Origin: Ramlibacter sp.
GTDB lineage: Bacteria; Pseudomonadota; Gammaproteobacteria; Burkholderiales; Burkholderiaceae_C
DNA: 12,536 bases
Direction: 5' to 3'
Assembly (NCBI GenBank): GCA_026785815.1
Contig: JAJAZH010000406.1
Location: 1 to 12,536 of the forward strand
In this document: positions 1 through 6,570 of the stretch, in pieces
How positions within the stretch are numbered: the stretch's first letter is position 1
Layout of the letters: each line of letters begins with the position of its first letter
Program-made: the position numbers and the translations under genes
The notes under the pieces: generated by a model
The model's database searches: none
The model's input: only the letters and a program-made list of their open reading frames with translations
What the model was told of the DNA's origin: nothing

Positions 1-927
1 CTGATCGGTCGGGCCCAGAGCGCCGCGCAGTGGCCGACCAAAGCGGTGCGCTTCCTGGTGCCGTTCGCTCCCGGCGGCACGTCGGAGATCGTGGCCCGGT
101 CGGTGGCCGCCGAGATGAGCAAGCAGCTCGGGCAATCGGTCTATGTCGAGAACAAGCCCGGCGGCGCCGGGACCGTGGCGATGCAGGAAGCAGCGCATGC
201 CGCGCCCGACGGACACACCATCATCCTGGGCCACGTCGGCACGCTGGCGGTGAACCCGTACATGCTGAGCAACCAGACCTACGACGTCAACAAGGACTTC
301 ATCCCGGTCACGCTGCTGGCCAAGGTGCCGAACGTGTTCGTCATCCATCCCGACGTGCCGGCAAAAAACTTCCGCGAGTTCGTCGCCTACGCCAAGGCCA
401 ACCCGGGCAAGCTCAACTACGGCTCGGCCGGCAACGCCAGCGCCGGTCACCTGGCGATGGAATACCTCAAGCTGGTCACCGGGATGTATATCACCCACAT
501 TCCGTACCGTGGCACCGGCCCGCAACTGACCGACCTGCTGGCTGGCCGCACCCAGGCCTCTTCGGCCGGGATGCCGGCGCTGGGAGCGCACATCCGCTCC
601 GGCAAGCTGCGTGCCATTGCCGTCGGGACGCAGCAGCGCATCGCGGCGTTGCCCGACGTGCCGACCGTGGCCGAGATGGGCTTCAAGGACTTCGAGACCT
701 CGCAGTGGTACGGCATCCTGGCGCCGGCCGGCACGCCGCCGGACATCGTGCGCAGGCTGCGCGAGGAAGCGGCCAGGGCGCTGCGGTCCAGCGCGGTGAC
801 CGAGCGCTTCGCCACCGACAACGCGGTCGGCGGCGGCGGTCCGCCGGCCGAGTTCGCCGCCTTCATCGGCCGCGAGCAGGCGATCTGGAAAGAGATCGTC
901 CGCAAGGCCCAGATCAAGGCCGACTGA
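1..927 (+). CDS. Bug-family (TctC-like) tripartite tricarboxylate transporter substrate-binding protein, 5' partial
   Basis: The reading frame is open from the first base, so the start codon and signal peptide lie outside the window; 308 residues are visible. The segment FLVPFAPGGTSEIVAR, followed by a GQSVYVENKPGGAG stretch and APDGHTIILG, is the classic N-terminal lobe of Bug/TctC periplasmic binding proteins. IPYRGTGPQLTDLLAGR and the GILAPAGTPPDIV stretch match the second lobe. Family members capture small carboxylates or related solutes in the periplasm. They are greatly expanded in Burkholderiales and often, as here, lack adjacent TctA/TctB membrane genes, so the ligand cannot be named. 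An internal GTG at 46 is not the real start, because the frame upstream still reads as the end of an exported leader (a run rich in A, Q and S, then WPTKAVRF). The 3' end overlaps the convergent Nudix gene by 14 bp. Confidence 0.93.
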   Translation: MIGRAQSAAQWPTKAVRFLVPFAPGGTSEIVARSVAAEMSKQLGQSVYVENKPGGAGTVAMQEAAHAAPDGHTIILGHVGTLAVNPYMLSNQTYDVNKDFIPVTLLAKVPNVFVIHPDVPAKNFREFVAYAKANPGKLNYGSAGNASAGHLAMEYLKLVTGMYITHIPYRGTGPQLTDLLAGRTQASSAGMPALGAHIRSGKLRAIAVGTQQRIAALPDVPTVAEMGFKDFETSQWYGILAPAGTPPDIVRRLREEAARALRSSAVTERFATDNAVGGGGPPAEFAAFIGREQAIWKEIVRKAQIKAD

Positions 928-1411
928 GCGGCCCGTCGGCCTGATAGACGGACGGGTCGGTGTAGACCAGCGCCAGCGGGTAGCGGCGACCGGCCAGGTA
1001 ATCCTCCACGCAGCGCAGCAGCAGCGGGCTGCGATGGCGCTCAGTGGTGGCGCGGATTTCAGCGGCCGTCATCCACAGAGTCCGCACGATGCCGGTGTCG
1101 AGCGAGCGGTCCGGGTCGGCCGCGCCGAAGTCACCGCAAAACGCAAAGCGCAGGTAGGTGAGGTCTTCGCCGTCGGCGCGCTCCTGGCGCGACAGGTAGA
1201 CGCCGCCCAGCGCCGTTGGCGGGAAGCCATGCGCGGTTTCTTCCAGTGTCTCGCGGACACAGCCCGCGACCGGCGACTCGCCGGGATCGAGGTGTCCGGC
1301 CGGGTTGTTCAGCCGCAGCCCGTCCGAGGTCACCTCTTCGACCAGCAGGAAGCGGCCGTGCTGCTCGATGATGGCGGCGACGGTGACACGGAGCTGGAAG
1401 TGTTCGCGCAT
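914..1411 (-). CDS. NudJ-like Nudix hydrolase
   Basis: This 165-residue protein has a Nudix fold signature at residues 39-61. It starts with Gly39 and Glu45 (GHLDPGE), followed seven residues later by Arg53-Glu54 and Glu57-Glu58, which bind the catalytic metal. The usual glycine near the end of the box is Ala60. The N-terminal strand (LRVTVAAIIEQHGRFLLVEE) and the NPAGHLDPGE segment resemble E. coli NudJ, a phosphatase acting on thiamine-pathway pyrophosphates and nucleoside di/triphosphates; the substrate here is inferred only from that likeness. E. coli nudJ lies next to mnmA, but here the gene is divergent from exbB and convergent with the Bug protein gene. The ATG at 1411 is preceded by a short AGG, and the leader before it is only about a dozen bases past the best -10 candidate. 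Confidence 0.85.
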   Translation of the reverse strand: MREHFQLRVTVAAIIEQHGRFLLVEEVTSDGLRLNNPAGHLDPGESPVAGCVRETLEETAHGFPPTALGGVYLSRQERADGEDLTYLRFAFCGDFGAADPDRSLDTGIVRTLWMTAAEIRATTERHRSPLLLRCVEDYLAGRRYPLALVYTDPSVYQADGPLSRP

Positions 1412-1489
1412 CCTGCATTATTGCAATGGCCGCACGCGCTGCGACACAATGCGCTCACCCCCCCGCCGTCACCCATTCCCCCCTCCCCA
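1412..1489. promoter_or_regulatory. divergent promoter region nudJ-like/exbB
   Basis: The 78 bp between the divergent starts must hold both promoters. On the plus strand TTGCAA (1421-1426) and CACAAT (1445-1450) are spaced by 18 bp and form a plausible sigma-70 promoter for exbB. On the minus strand TTGTGT (1449-1444) and TGCAAT, about 18 bp further on, could serve the Nudix gene, overlapping the first. Both are weak matches read by eye. No Fur-box-like sequence is visible, although TonB-type motors are often iron-regulated. The exbB leader is C-rich and has no purine-rich ribosome-binding site. Confidence 0.35.
1458..1488 (-). other. potential G-quadruplex motif upstream of exbB
   Basis: The minus strand carries four G-runs: 1488-1485 (4 G), 1483-1478 (6 G), 1474-1472 (3 G) and 1464-1458 (7 G). 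They are separated by 1, 3 and 7 bases, which fits the standard four-tract rule of at least three G with loops of 1-7. The motif ends 1 bp before the exbB ATG. The G-rich strand is the template strand for exbB and the non-template strand for the divergent Nudix gene. Whether it folds is not known from sequence. Confidence 0.5.
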
Positions 1490-2401
1490 ATGCACCTTTC
1501 CTTGCGACTGCTTCGCCACGCCAGCCTGGCCGCCTGTCTTTCCTTCGGCCTGCTCGCCGCGCTGCCGTCCCAGGCCCAGGCGCCTCCAACTGCGGCGGGC
1601 GTGAGCAGCCCGGCTCCAGCGCTGACTCCGGCTCCCGCGCTGACCCCGGCGCCAGCGCTGCGCAGCCTGCCCGCGATCCAGCCCCCCACCGTGACCACGC
1701 CCAACCCGTACGGACTGCAGGCGCTGTGGGCGCAAGGCGACTGGGTCGCCCGCACAACCTTGATCATCCTGGTGATCATGTCGGTGGCAAGCTGGTACGT
1801 GTTGCTGACCAAGCTGGTGGCGCAAAGCCGGATGGGCGGCCAGGGCAAGCAGGCCAACCAGAGTTTCTGGGCCGCCAACACGGTTCGCCAGGGCACGGAA
1901 ACGCTGCAGCCAGGCAGTCCCTACCGTTTCATCGCCGAGTCGGCGCTGGAGGCGACGCGCAAGCACGACGGCCTGATCGGCCAGGTCGACCTCAACACCT
2001 GGGTCGCCCAGAGCATCGAGCGCGCCGTCGGCACGGTGCACAGCCGGACCCAGGAAGGACTGGCGGTGCTGGCCACCGTCGGCTCGACCGCGCCCTTCGT
2101 CGGACTGTTCGGCACTGTCTGGGGCATCTACAACGCGCTGGTCAAGATCGGCGCTTCGGGCCAGGCCTCGATCGACAAGGTGGCGGGGCCGGTCGGCGAG
2201 GCGCTGATCATGACGGCGATCGGGCTGGCGGTCGCGGTGCCGGCGGTGCTCGGCTACAACTGGCTGGTGCGGCGCAACAAGGTGGCGATGGACACGGTGC
2301 GCGCGTTCGGGTCCGACCTGCACACGGTGCTGCTGGCCTCCGGCACCCGCCGCGAGGGCGAGCCGCAGCCTGCGGCAGTCGCCGTTCCGGTCGCGGTCTG
2401 A
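1490..2401 (+). CDS. exbB: ExbB/TolQ/MotA-family proton channel protein (ExbB)
   Basis: This is a 303-residue inner-membrane protein. Residues 1-31 form a signal peptide (hydrophobic core LAACLSFGLLAALP, then SQAQA). Residues 32-70 are a Pro/Ala linker with three tandem PAPALT/R hexapeptides. The channel domain follows: TM1 at about 88-110, TM2 with TAPFVGLFGTVWGIYNA at about 200-216, and TM3 at about 236-260 with VGEALIMTAIGLAVAVPAV, where Glu237 and Thr242 match conserved channel residues. With ExbD it uses the proton motive force to drive TonB-dependent outer-membrane uptake. The ATG at 1490 was chosen because it yields a complete signal peptide; the upstream extension of the frame only covers the opposite-strand Nudix gene. 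No Shine-Dalgarno sequence is visible. The stop overlaps the exbD start by one base. A TolQ role is possible but less likely given the signal peptide and paired ExbD genes. Confidence 0.9.
   Translation: MHLSLRLLRHASLAACLSFGLLAALPSQAQAPPTAAGVSSPAPALTPAPALTPAPALRSLPAIQPPTVTTPNPYGLQALWAQGDWVARTTLIILVIMSVASWYVLLTKLVAQSRMGGQGKQANQSFWAANTVRQGTETLQPGSPYRFIAESALEATRKHDGLIGQVDLNTWVAQSIERAVGTVHSRTQEGLAVLATVGSTAPFVGLFGTVWGIYNALVKIGASGQASIDKVAGPVGEALIMTAIGLAVAVPAVLGYNWLVRRNKVAMDTVRAFGSDLHTVLLASGTRREGEPQPAAVAVPVAV
1610..1663 (+). repeat. three tandem 18-bp units in exbB encoding PAPALT/R
   Basis: Three 18-bp units (1610-1627, 1628-1645, 1646-1663) differ by only a few bases and encode PAPALT, PAPALT and PAPALR. 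They lie in the periplasmic linker between the ExbB signal peptide and TM1. In-frame tandem repeats of this kind can change copy number by slippage without breaking the protein. Confidence 0.8.
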
Positions 2402-2820
2402 TGGCCATCCGCTACCGGCCGCAGCCGGACGACGGCCTGATCTCCGAGATCAACACCACGCCCCTGGTGGACGTGATGCTGGTGCTTTTGATCATCTTCC
2501 TGATCACCATTCCGGTGGTCAACAGTTCGGTGGTGGTGAGCCTGCCGAGCGCAGAGGTGCAGGTGCGCCAGACCCGGCCCGAAAACGTGATCGTCTCGGT
2601 CGATGCGCAAGGCGCGATCTACTGGTTCGACGCGCGCCTGGCCGGGCCCGACCAGCTGGCGCAGCGCCTGGCGCTGGCGGCGGCCACGCGGCCGCAGCCG
2701 GAAGTGCACATCCGCGGCGACGCCCGCGCGGACTACGACTCGATCGGCCGCGTGGTGTTCGCCGCGCAGCAGATGGGCATCGAGCGGATCGGCTTCATCA
2801 CCGAACCGCCGGCGCGCTAG
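2401..2820 (+). CDS. exbD: ExbD/TolR-family biopolymer transporter, first copy
   Basis: This 139-residue protein has the ExbD layout: a short cytoplasmic N-terminus, one membrane helix at about 22-42 (TPLVDVMLVLLIIFLITIP), and a periplasmic domain to the C-terminus. Asp24 in the helix corresponds to the essential proton-carrying Asp25 of E. coli ExbD. The ATG shares its A with the exbB TGA (1-bp overlap), so translation is probably coupled. Partners are ExbB upstream and a second ExbD downstream. The periplasmic part (SLPSAEVQVRQ, then VIVSVDAQGAIYWFD) fits the family. The gene ends 9 bp before the second exbD. Confidence 0.92.
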   Translation: MAIRYRPQPDDGLISEINTTPLVDVMLVLLIIFLITIPVVNSSVVVSLPSAEVQVRQTRPENVIVSVDAQGAIYWFDARLAGPDQLAQRLALAAATRPQPEVHIRGDARADYDSIGRVVFAAQQMGIERIGFITEPPAR

Positions 2821-2829
2821 AAGCCGACC

Positions 2830-3258
2830 ATGGGCATCCAGATCGGCGGCGCCGAAGAGCGTGAAGCGGAAGTGATGGTGGAGATGAACACCACGCCGCT
2901 GATCGACGTGATGCTGGTGCTGCTGGTGATGCTGATCATCACGATTCCGATCCAGCTGCATTCGGTGAACCTGGAGCTGCCGTCCGCCGCCGCGCCGCCG
3001 CCCGAGCGCGAGCCCCAGGTGGTCCGGATCGACGTCACCGGCGCCGGCCAGTTGCTCTGGAACGGTGAGTTGCTGAGCGACCGCGGCGCGCTGGAAACCC
3101 GGCTGCAGGCGGCTGCCACGCTGCCCGAGCAACCGGAGATCCACCTGCGGCCGGACCGCCGCGCCAAATACGACGGCGTGGCCGCGGTGCTGGCGGCGGC
3201 CCAGCGGCTCGGCCTGACGAAGGTCGGCCTGGTCGGCTCGGAACAGTTCCTGCCCTGA
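2830..3258 (+). CDS. exbD: ExbD/TolR-family biopolymer transporter, second copy
   Basis: This second ExbD of 142 residues has the helix TTPLIDVMLVLLVMLIITIP at about 21-40 and the key aspartate Asp26. Its periplasmic domain (LPSAAAPPPEREPQVVRIDV onward) is clearly diverged from the first copy, so this is an old paralogue pair rather than a recent duplication. ExbB-ExbD-ExbD sets are common in Burkholderiales, and the two ExbD proteins may form a heteromeric plug in one ExbB pentamer; that is inference. No tonB gene is adjacent. The start has a weak ribosome-binding site (TAGAAG overlapping the previous stop), in keeping with coupled translation. Confidence 0.92.
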   Translation: MGIQIGGAEEREAEVMVEMNTTPLIDVMLVLLVMLIITIPIQLHSVNLELPSAAAPPPEREPQVVRIDVTGAGQLLWNGELLSDRGALETRLQAAATLPEQPEIHLRPDRRAKYDGVAAVLAAAQRLGLTKVGLVGSEQFLP

Positions 3259-3265
3259 GCCCTGA

Positions 3266-3286
3266 GCCCAGCGCTCAGCGCTGGGC
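3266..3286. terminator. hairpin between convergent genes, possible bidirectional terminator
   Basis: GCCCAGCG (3266-3273) and CGCTGGGC (3279-3286) form a perfect 8-bp GC-rich stem with a 5-base loop. It sits 7 bp after the exbD stop and includes the stop codon and last codons of the opposite gene. Neither side has a U-tract, so it is not a textbook intrinsic terminator; it may instead protect mRNA 3' ends. Confidence 0.4.
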
Positions 3287-4009
3287 CTGGCGTTCGTACT
3301 CGGCCGACCCCTGGACCCAGATGAAGGACTGGACGTCGATCATGTCGCGGGCCCGAAAGCCCGGCTTGCGATCGAGGTCGCGCCGCAGGATCGCGGCGAA
3401 GGTCTGCAGGCCCCGATAGACCGGCCAGGACGGCGCGGCGTCGTAGTCGAAGTCGAAGCCATAGGCCCGCGCCGCCTTGCGCGTGGCCATCGGTTTCAGG
3501 AACAGGTGGATGTCGGGCCGGGCGATCTGCCCGAACACGGTCACCAGCGGCCACGACAGCACCCGCGACTGCCGCCGCGGCAACGCCGCCAGCGCCGCGA
3601 TCCAGGCTTCGACCTTGCGCTGCGGCGTGCCACGCCCGTACAGGAAAGCGTACAGCGCGGTCGCGAACAGGCGCGCATCCGTCGGCTCCTTGACCGCGTC
3701 GCGCAGCGCCATCTTCTCGAACGAGAACAGCAGGTTGCAGCGGGCCTCGATCCGCAACGCGATGTCGACGATGCGGCTGTGTTCGCCGCGCGCGAGCAGA
3801 CGCCGGTACGCCTGCGGGTTCAGCTCGGTATTCCACTCGAGCCAGGCTCGCTCCTTGACGCCGCGTTCGGCAACCTGATAGACCTCGTCGTCGAACCCGT
3901 TGGGGTAGTACAGCTGGAATTTGTGGCGGCAACGCGCTGCGCCCAGGTAGTTGACGTTATTGGCGCGCGGGCCGGTGACTGACGGGAAGAGGGAAGCGAG
4001 GCGGGCCAT
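3275..4009 (-). CDS. conserved-looking protein of unknown function
   Basis: I do not recognise the family. The 244-residue product is soluble-looking, with no signal peptide or membrane helix, and rich in Arg, Ala and aromatic residues. Visible features are an N-terminal segment with NNVNYLGAARCRHKF (18-31), an aromatic/acidic stretch FQLYYPNGFDDEVYQ (31-45), a likely helical centre (65-145, including RIVDIALRIEARCNLLFSFEKMAL), and an acidic-aromatic motif YGFDFDYDAAPSWPVY (183-198). The ATG at 4009 was chosen because AAGGAA stands 5 bases before it (plus-strand 4015-4020). A longer in-frame start at 4057 lacks such a site. It lies 91 bp downstream of the metallophosphoesterase on the same strand and could share its transcript. 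Codon usage looks like that of its neighbours, so it is probably a real gene. Confidence 0.75.
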   Translation of the reverse strand: MARLASLFPSVTGPRANNVNYLGAARCRHKFQLYYPNGFDDEVYQVAERGVKERAWLEWNTELNPQAYRRLLARGEHSRIVDIALRIEARCNLLFSFEKMALRDAVKEPTDARLFATALYAFLYGRGTPQRKVEAWIAALAALPRRQSRVLSWPLVTVFGQIARPDIHLFLKPMATRKAARAYGFDFDYDAAPSWPVYRGLQTFAAILRRDLDRKPGFRARDMIDVQSFIWVQGSAEYERQAQR

Positions 4010-4100
4010 TGGTTTTCCTTGAACTGGCAGTTTTTGGCCTCCGCCAAGCTCATCCATGTGGGATAGGACCTTGCCTGCGTGTAGGAGCGGCCCGATGGTC

Positions 4101-5243
4101 TCAATGCTGAGCTGTAACCAGCCTCAGCCGCGTGATTTCCGAAGGCGCGCCCAGCCGTTTGGGCGGACCCCAGTAGCCGGTGCCCCGGCTGACATAGACC
4201 CACAGCCGCCCCATCCGGTACAGCCCGGCCGTGAAGGGCTGCTGGAAGCGCACGAAGTAGCCCCAGGGAAAGAACTGCCCGCCATGGGTATGGCCGGACA
4301 GCTGAAGGTCGAAGCCGGCCAGCTCGGCCGTGGCGGCGCTGCGCGGCTGGTGGGCCAGCAGGATCCGGACCGCGGCGTCGCCGGGCGAGCCCAGCAACGC
4401 CGCCACCGGATCGCTCTGGTGGGAGGGATCGAAGTGGTGGGCCGTGAAGTCGGCCACGCCGGCCAGCACCATGCGCTCGCCGGCCTGCTCCAGCACCACG
4501 TGCTGGTTGACCAGTACGGTCAGCCCGAGCCGGCGCAGCTCGGTGATCCAGGAGGCTGCGCCGGAGTAGTACTCGTGGTTGCCGGTGACAAAGAAGCTGC
4601 CGTAGCGCGACGACAGGCCGGCCAGCGGCGCCACCTGGCCAGCCAGCTCCTTGACGCTGCCGTCGACCAGGTCGCCGGTGATGGCGACCATGTCGGCCTG
4701 CAGCCGGTTCACCGCATCGACGATGCCCTGCAGGTAAGGCGCCTTGATCGTCGGGCCGACGTGGATGTCGCTGATCTGGGCGATCGTGAAGCCGTGCAGC
4801 GCTGCCGGCAGGCCGTCGATCGGGACGTCGACTTCGACCACCTGGGCGGTGCGGCGCGCGTTGAAGGCCCCCAGCAGGCTGGCGACCAGCGCCAGCAGCG
4901 GCACCGCCTCGGCACTCAGGGCGGCGAGCCCGGGTGCGGCCAGGCGCGGCTCGAGCCAGGCCGCGACCGCCGCCAGCAACAGCACCAGGTCGCGCAGCAG
5001 CGTGAAGACAAACAGCGAAGAGAACAAGCCCAGCGCCAGCATGCCGGCCCAGGTCAGCCGGTCGGCCGCCGGCGGCCGGGCCAACCGGCGCGCGGCCAGC
5101 CCCAGGGGAATCAGCAGGGCCAGCGCCAGCAGCACTGTCGCCAGCAAGGTCGAACTGACCGGCCCTGGCAGGAACGGCAGCAACCGGATGCCGATGTAGA
5201 GGTTCAGGAGGGCCGTGAGGCCGAGGACGGGCGCGAGGGTCAT
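4101..5243 (-). CDS. membrane-anchored metallophosphoesterase (YkuE-like)
   Basis: This 380-residue protein has a hydrophobic N-terminal part with about four predicted helices (roughly 5-27, 31-52, 66-97 and 110-127) and a C-terminal calcineurin-like phosphoesterase domain. All metal-binding motifs are present in order: SDIH (158-161), GDLVDG (190-195), GNHEYY (221-226), AHQP (297-300) and GHTHGG (317-322). Together they ligate a dinuclear metal centre that hydrolyses phosphoester bonds. The layout resembles YkuE-type phosphodiesterases, with possible lipid-linked or cell-envelope substrates; the substrate is not known. The ATG at 5243 has only a weak ribosome-binding site. The gene is divergent from pntAA, 162 bp away, and upstream of the unknown gene at 3275-4009. 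Confidence 0.9.
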   Translation of the reverse strand: MTLAPVLGLTALLNLYIGIRLLPFLPGPVSSTLLATVLLALALLIPLGLAARRLARPPAADRLTWAGMLALGLFSSLFVFTLLRDLVLLLAAVAAWLEPRLAAPGLAALSAEAVPLLALVASLLGAFNARRTAQVVEVDVPIDGLPAALHGFTIAQISDIHVGPTIKAPYLQGIVDAVNRLQADMVAITGDLVDGSVKELAGQVAPLAGLSSRYGSFFVTGNHEYYSGAASWITELRRLGLTVLVNQHVVLEQAGERMVLAGVADFTAHHFDPSHQSDPVAALLGSPGDAAVRILLAHQPRSAATAELAGFDLQLSGHTHGGQFFPWGYFVRFQQPFTAGLYRMGRLWVYVSRGTGYWGPPKRLGAPSEITRLRLVTAQH

Positions 5244-5405
5244 TCAGAAGCTGCACCTGCAGCCCGACAGAGTTGGGGGCGCTGGACCGGTTTGCAATCC
5301 AGCCTGTCGTGCAACCGCGGGTGGTTGCGGTTTTGCGCTGTGTTCTTTCATGTAAGCTTGCGGTCAGCCAGAAAAACAGGCCAATCCAGTCGAGGAGACA
5401 CGTCC
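5244..5405 (+). promoter_or_regulatory. upstream region of the pnt operon
   Basis: This intergenic stretch must hold the pnt promoter and that of the divergent phosphoesterase. It contains two small inverted repeats: GCTGGA/TCCAGC (5281-5286 with 5298-5303) and GCAACC/GGTTGC (5311-5316 with 5323-5328), either of which could be an operator. An AT-richer run around 5329-5360 is the likeliest core promoter location, but no convincing -35/-10 pair can be fixed by eye. GAGGAG at 5392-5397, 8 bases before the ATG, is a strong ribosome-binding site and settles the pntAA start at 5406. Confidence 0.35.
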
Positions 5406-6524
5406 ATGCTGATAGGCGTACCCGCCGAAACGACGGTGGGCGAAACCCGTGTTGCCGTCACTCCCGAGACGGTGAAGAAACTCATGGCCCAGGGGCACTC
5501 GCTGCGAATCCAGTCCGGCGCGGGCGTGGCGGCCAGCGCCACCGACGAGGCATTCAGCGCCGTGGGAGCGGAAATCACGGACGCGGCCGGCGCTTTCGGC
5601 TGCGACCTGGTGCTCAAAGTGCGCTGCCCTTCCGACGCCGAAGTGGCGCGGATGCGCTCTGGCACGACCGTGGTCGGCATGCTCAACCCGTTCGACAGCG
5701 CCGGCCTGCAGCGGATGGCGCTGGCCAACCTGACCAGCTTCGCGCTCGAAGCCGCGCCCCGAACCACCCGCGCCCAGAGCATGGACGTGCTCTCGTCGCA
5801 GGCCAATATCGCCGGCTACAAGGCCGTCATGATCGCGGCCGACCGCTACCAGCGGTTCTTCCCGATGCTGATGACGGCTGCCGGAACCGTGAAAGCGGCC
5901 CGGGTCGTGGTCCTGGGCGTCGGCGTCGCCGGCCTGCAGGCGATCGCCACCGCCAAGCGACTGGGCGCGGTGATCGAGGCCTCCGACGTGCGACCCAGCG
6001 TCAAGGAACAGGTCGAGTCGCTGGGCGGCAAGTTCATCGACGTGCCCTACGAAACCGCCGAGGAGAAGGAAGCGGCAGAAGGCGTGGGCGGCTATGCCCG
6101 GCCGATGCCGCAGGGCTGGCTGGACCGGCAGAAGATGGAAGTGGCCAAGCGGGTCGCGGCGGCCGATATCGTGATCACCACCGCACTGATCCCGGGACGC
6201 GCCGCGCCAGTGCTGGTGACCGAGGACATGGTGCGCTCGATGAAGCCCGGATCGGTGATCGTCGACCTGGCGGCGCCGCAAGGCGGCAACTGCCCGCTGA
6301 CGGTGCCCGGCCAGACGGTGGTCAAGCACGGCGTGACGCTGGTCGGCGAGACCAACCTGCCGGCTCTGGTCGGCGCCGATGCGTCGGCGCTCTACGCGCG
6401 CAACGTGCTCGATTTCCTCAAGCTGATCCTGCCCAAGGACGGAGTGCTCGCCATCGACCTGAGCGACGACATCGTTGCCGCCTGCCTGATGACCATGGGC
6501 GGCGAAGTCAAGAGAGCGAAATGA
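5406..6524 (+). CDS. pntAA: NAD(P) transhydrogenase subunit alpha part 1 (PntAA, NAD-binding domain I)
   Basis: This 372-residue soluble subunit resembles alanine dehydrogenase and carries the NAD(H) site of the proton-translocating transhydrogenase. Visible signatures are the N-terminal GVPAET at 4-9 with RVAVTPETV, RAQSMDVLSSQANIAGYKAV at 122-141 (the RQD-loop-type region of domain I), and a Rossmann nucleotide-binding loop, VVLGVGVAGLQAIATAKRLG, with GVGVAG at 171-176 and the acidic residue after the second strand in EASDVRP. With PntAB and PntB it transfers hydride from NADH to NADP+ on the cytoplasmic side, driven by inward proton flow, supplying NADPH. E. coli has this domain fused with PntAB; the split form here is that of Rhodospirillum and many betaproteobacteria. 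The start is supported by GAGGAG at 5392-5397. The next gene is 102 bp away, an unusually wide gap caused by inserted repeats. Confidence 0.96.
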   Translation: MLIGVPAETTVGETRVAVTPETVKKLMAQGHSLRIQSGAGVAASATDEAFSAVGAEITDAAGAFGCDLVLKVRCPSDAEVARMRSGTTVVGMLNPFDSAGLQRMALANLTSFALEAAPRTTRAQSMDVLSSQANIAGYKAVMIAADRYQRFFPMLMTAAGTVKAARVVVLGVGVAGLQAIATAKRLGAVIEASDVRPSVKEQVESLGGKFIDVPYETAEEKEAAEGVGGYARPMPQGWLDRQKMEVAKRVAAADIVITTALIPGRAAPVLVTEDMVRSMKPGSVIVDLAAPQGGNCPLTVPGQTVVKHGVTLVGETNLPALVGADASALYARNVLDFLKLILPKDGVLAIDLSDDIVAACLMTMGGEVKRAK

Positions 6525-6525
6525 T

Positions 6526-6557
6526 CTTGGGGACAGATCTTCAGCTCTGTCCCCAAC
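6526..6557. repeat. REP-like palindromic repeat, copy 1
   Basis: A perfect 11-bp inverted repeat, TTGGGGACAGA (6527-6537) and TCTGTCCCCAA (6546-6556), surrounds an 8-base loop TCTTCAGC. The GGGGACAGA...TCTGTCCCC core is like the dispersed short palindromes I associate with REP-type (RAYT-mobilised) elements in proteobacteria; that link is from memory. It starts one base after the pntAA stop codon and would form a stable hairpin in the pnt transcript. No RAYT transposase is present in the window. Confidence 0.8.
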
Positions 6558-6570
6558 TGACTGGATTGAC

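Noticed and set aside
1034..1489. Upstream extension of the exbB frame
   Set aside because: It covers the opposite-strand Nudix gene, and the ATG at 1490 gives a complete signal peptide.
1426..2403. Plus-strand frame running into the first exbD from 1426
   Set aside because: It overlaps exbB in another frame, has low-complexity Arg/Gly/Ala composition, and joins exbD only because no stop intervenes.
4080..4100. GTAGGAGCGGC word resembling the core of some REP sequences
   Set aside because: Only half a palindrome is present and no matching inverted arm lies nearby, so it cannot be told from chance.
5311..5334. Hairpin followed by TTTT upstream of pntAA read as an intrinsic terminator
   Set aside because: The stem is only 6 bp, the T-run is four bases, and no plus-strand gene ends before it.
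4056..5405. Long N-terminal extension of the pntAA frame from 4056
   Set aside because: The extension is antisense to the metallophosphoesterase. PntAA begins naturally at 5406 with a strong ribosome-binding site and the family N-terminus MLIGVPAET.
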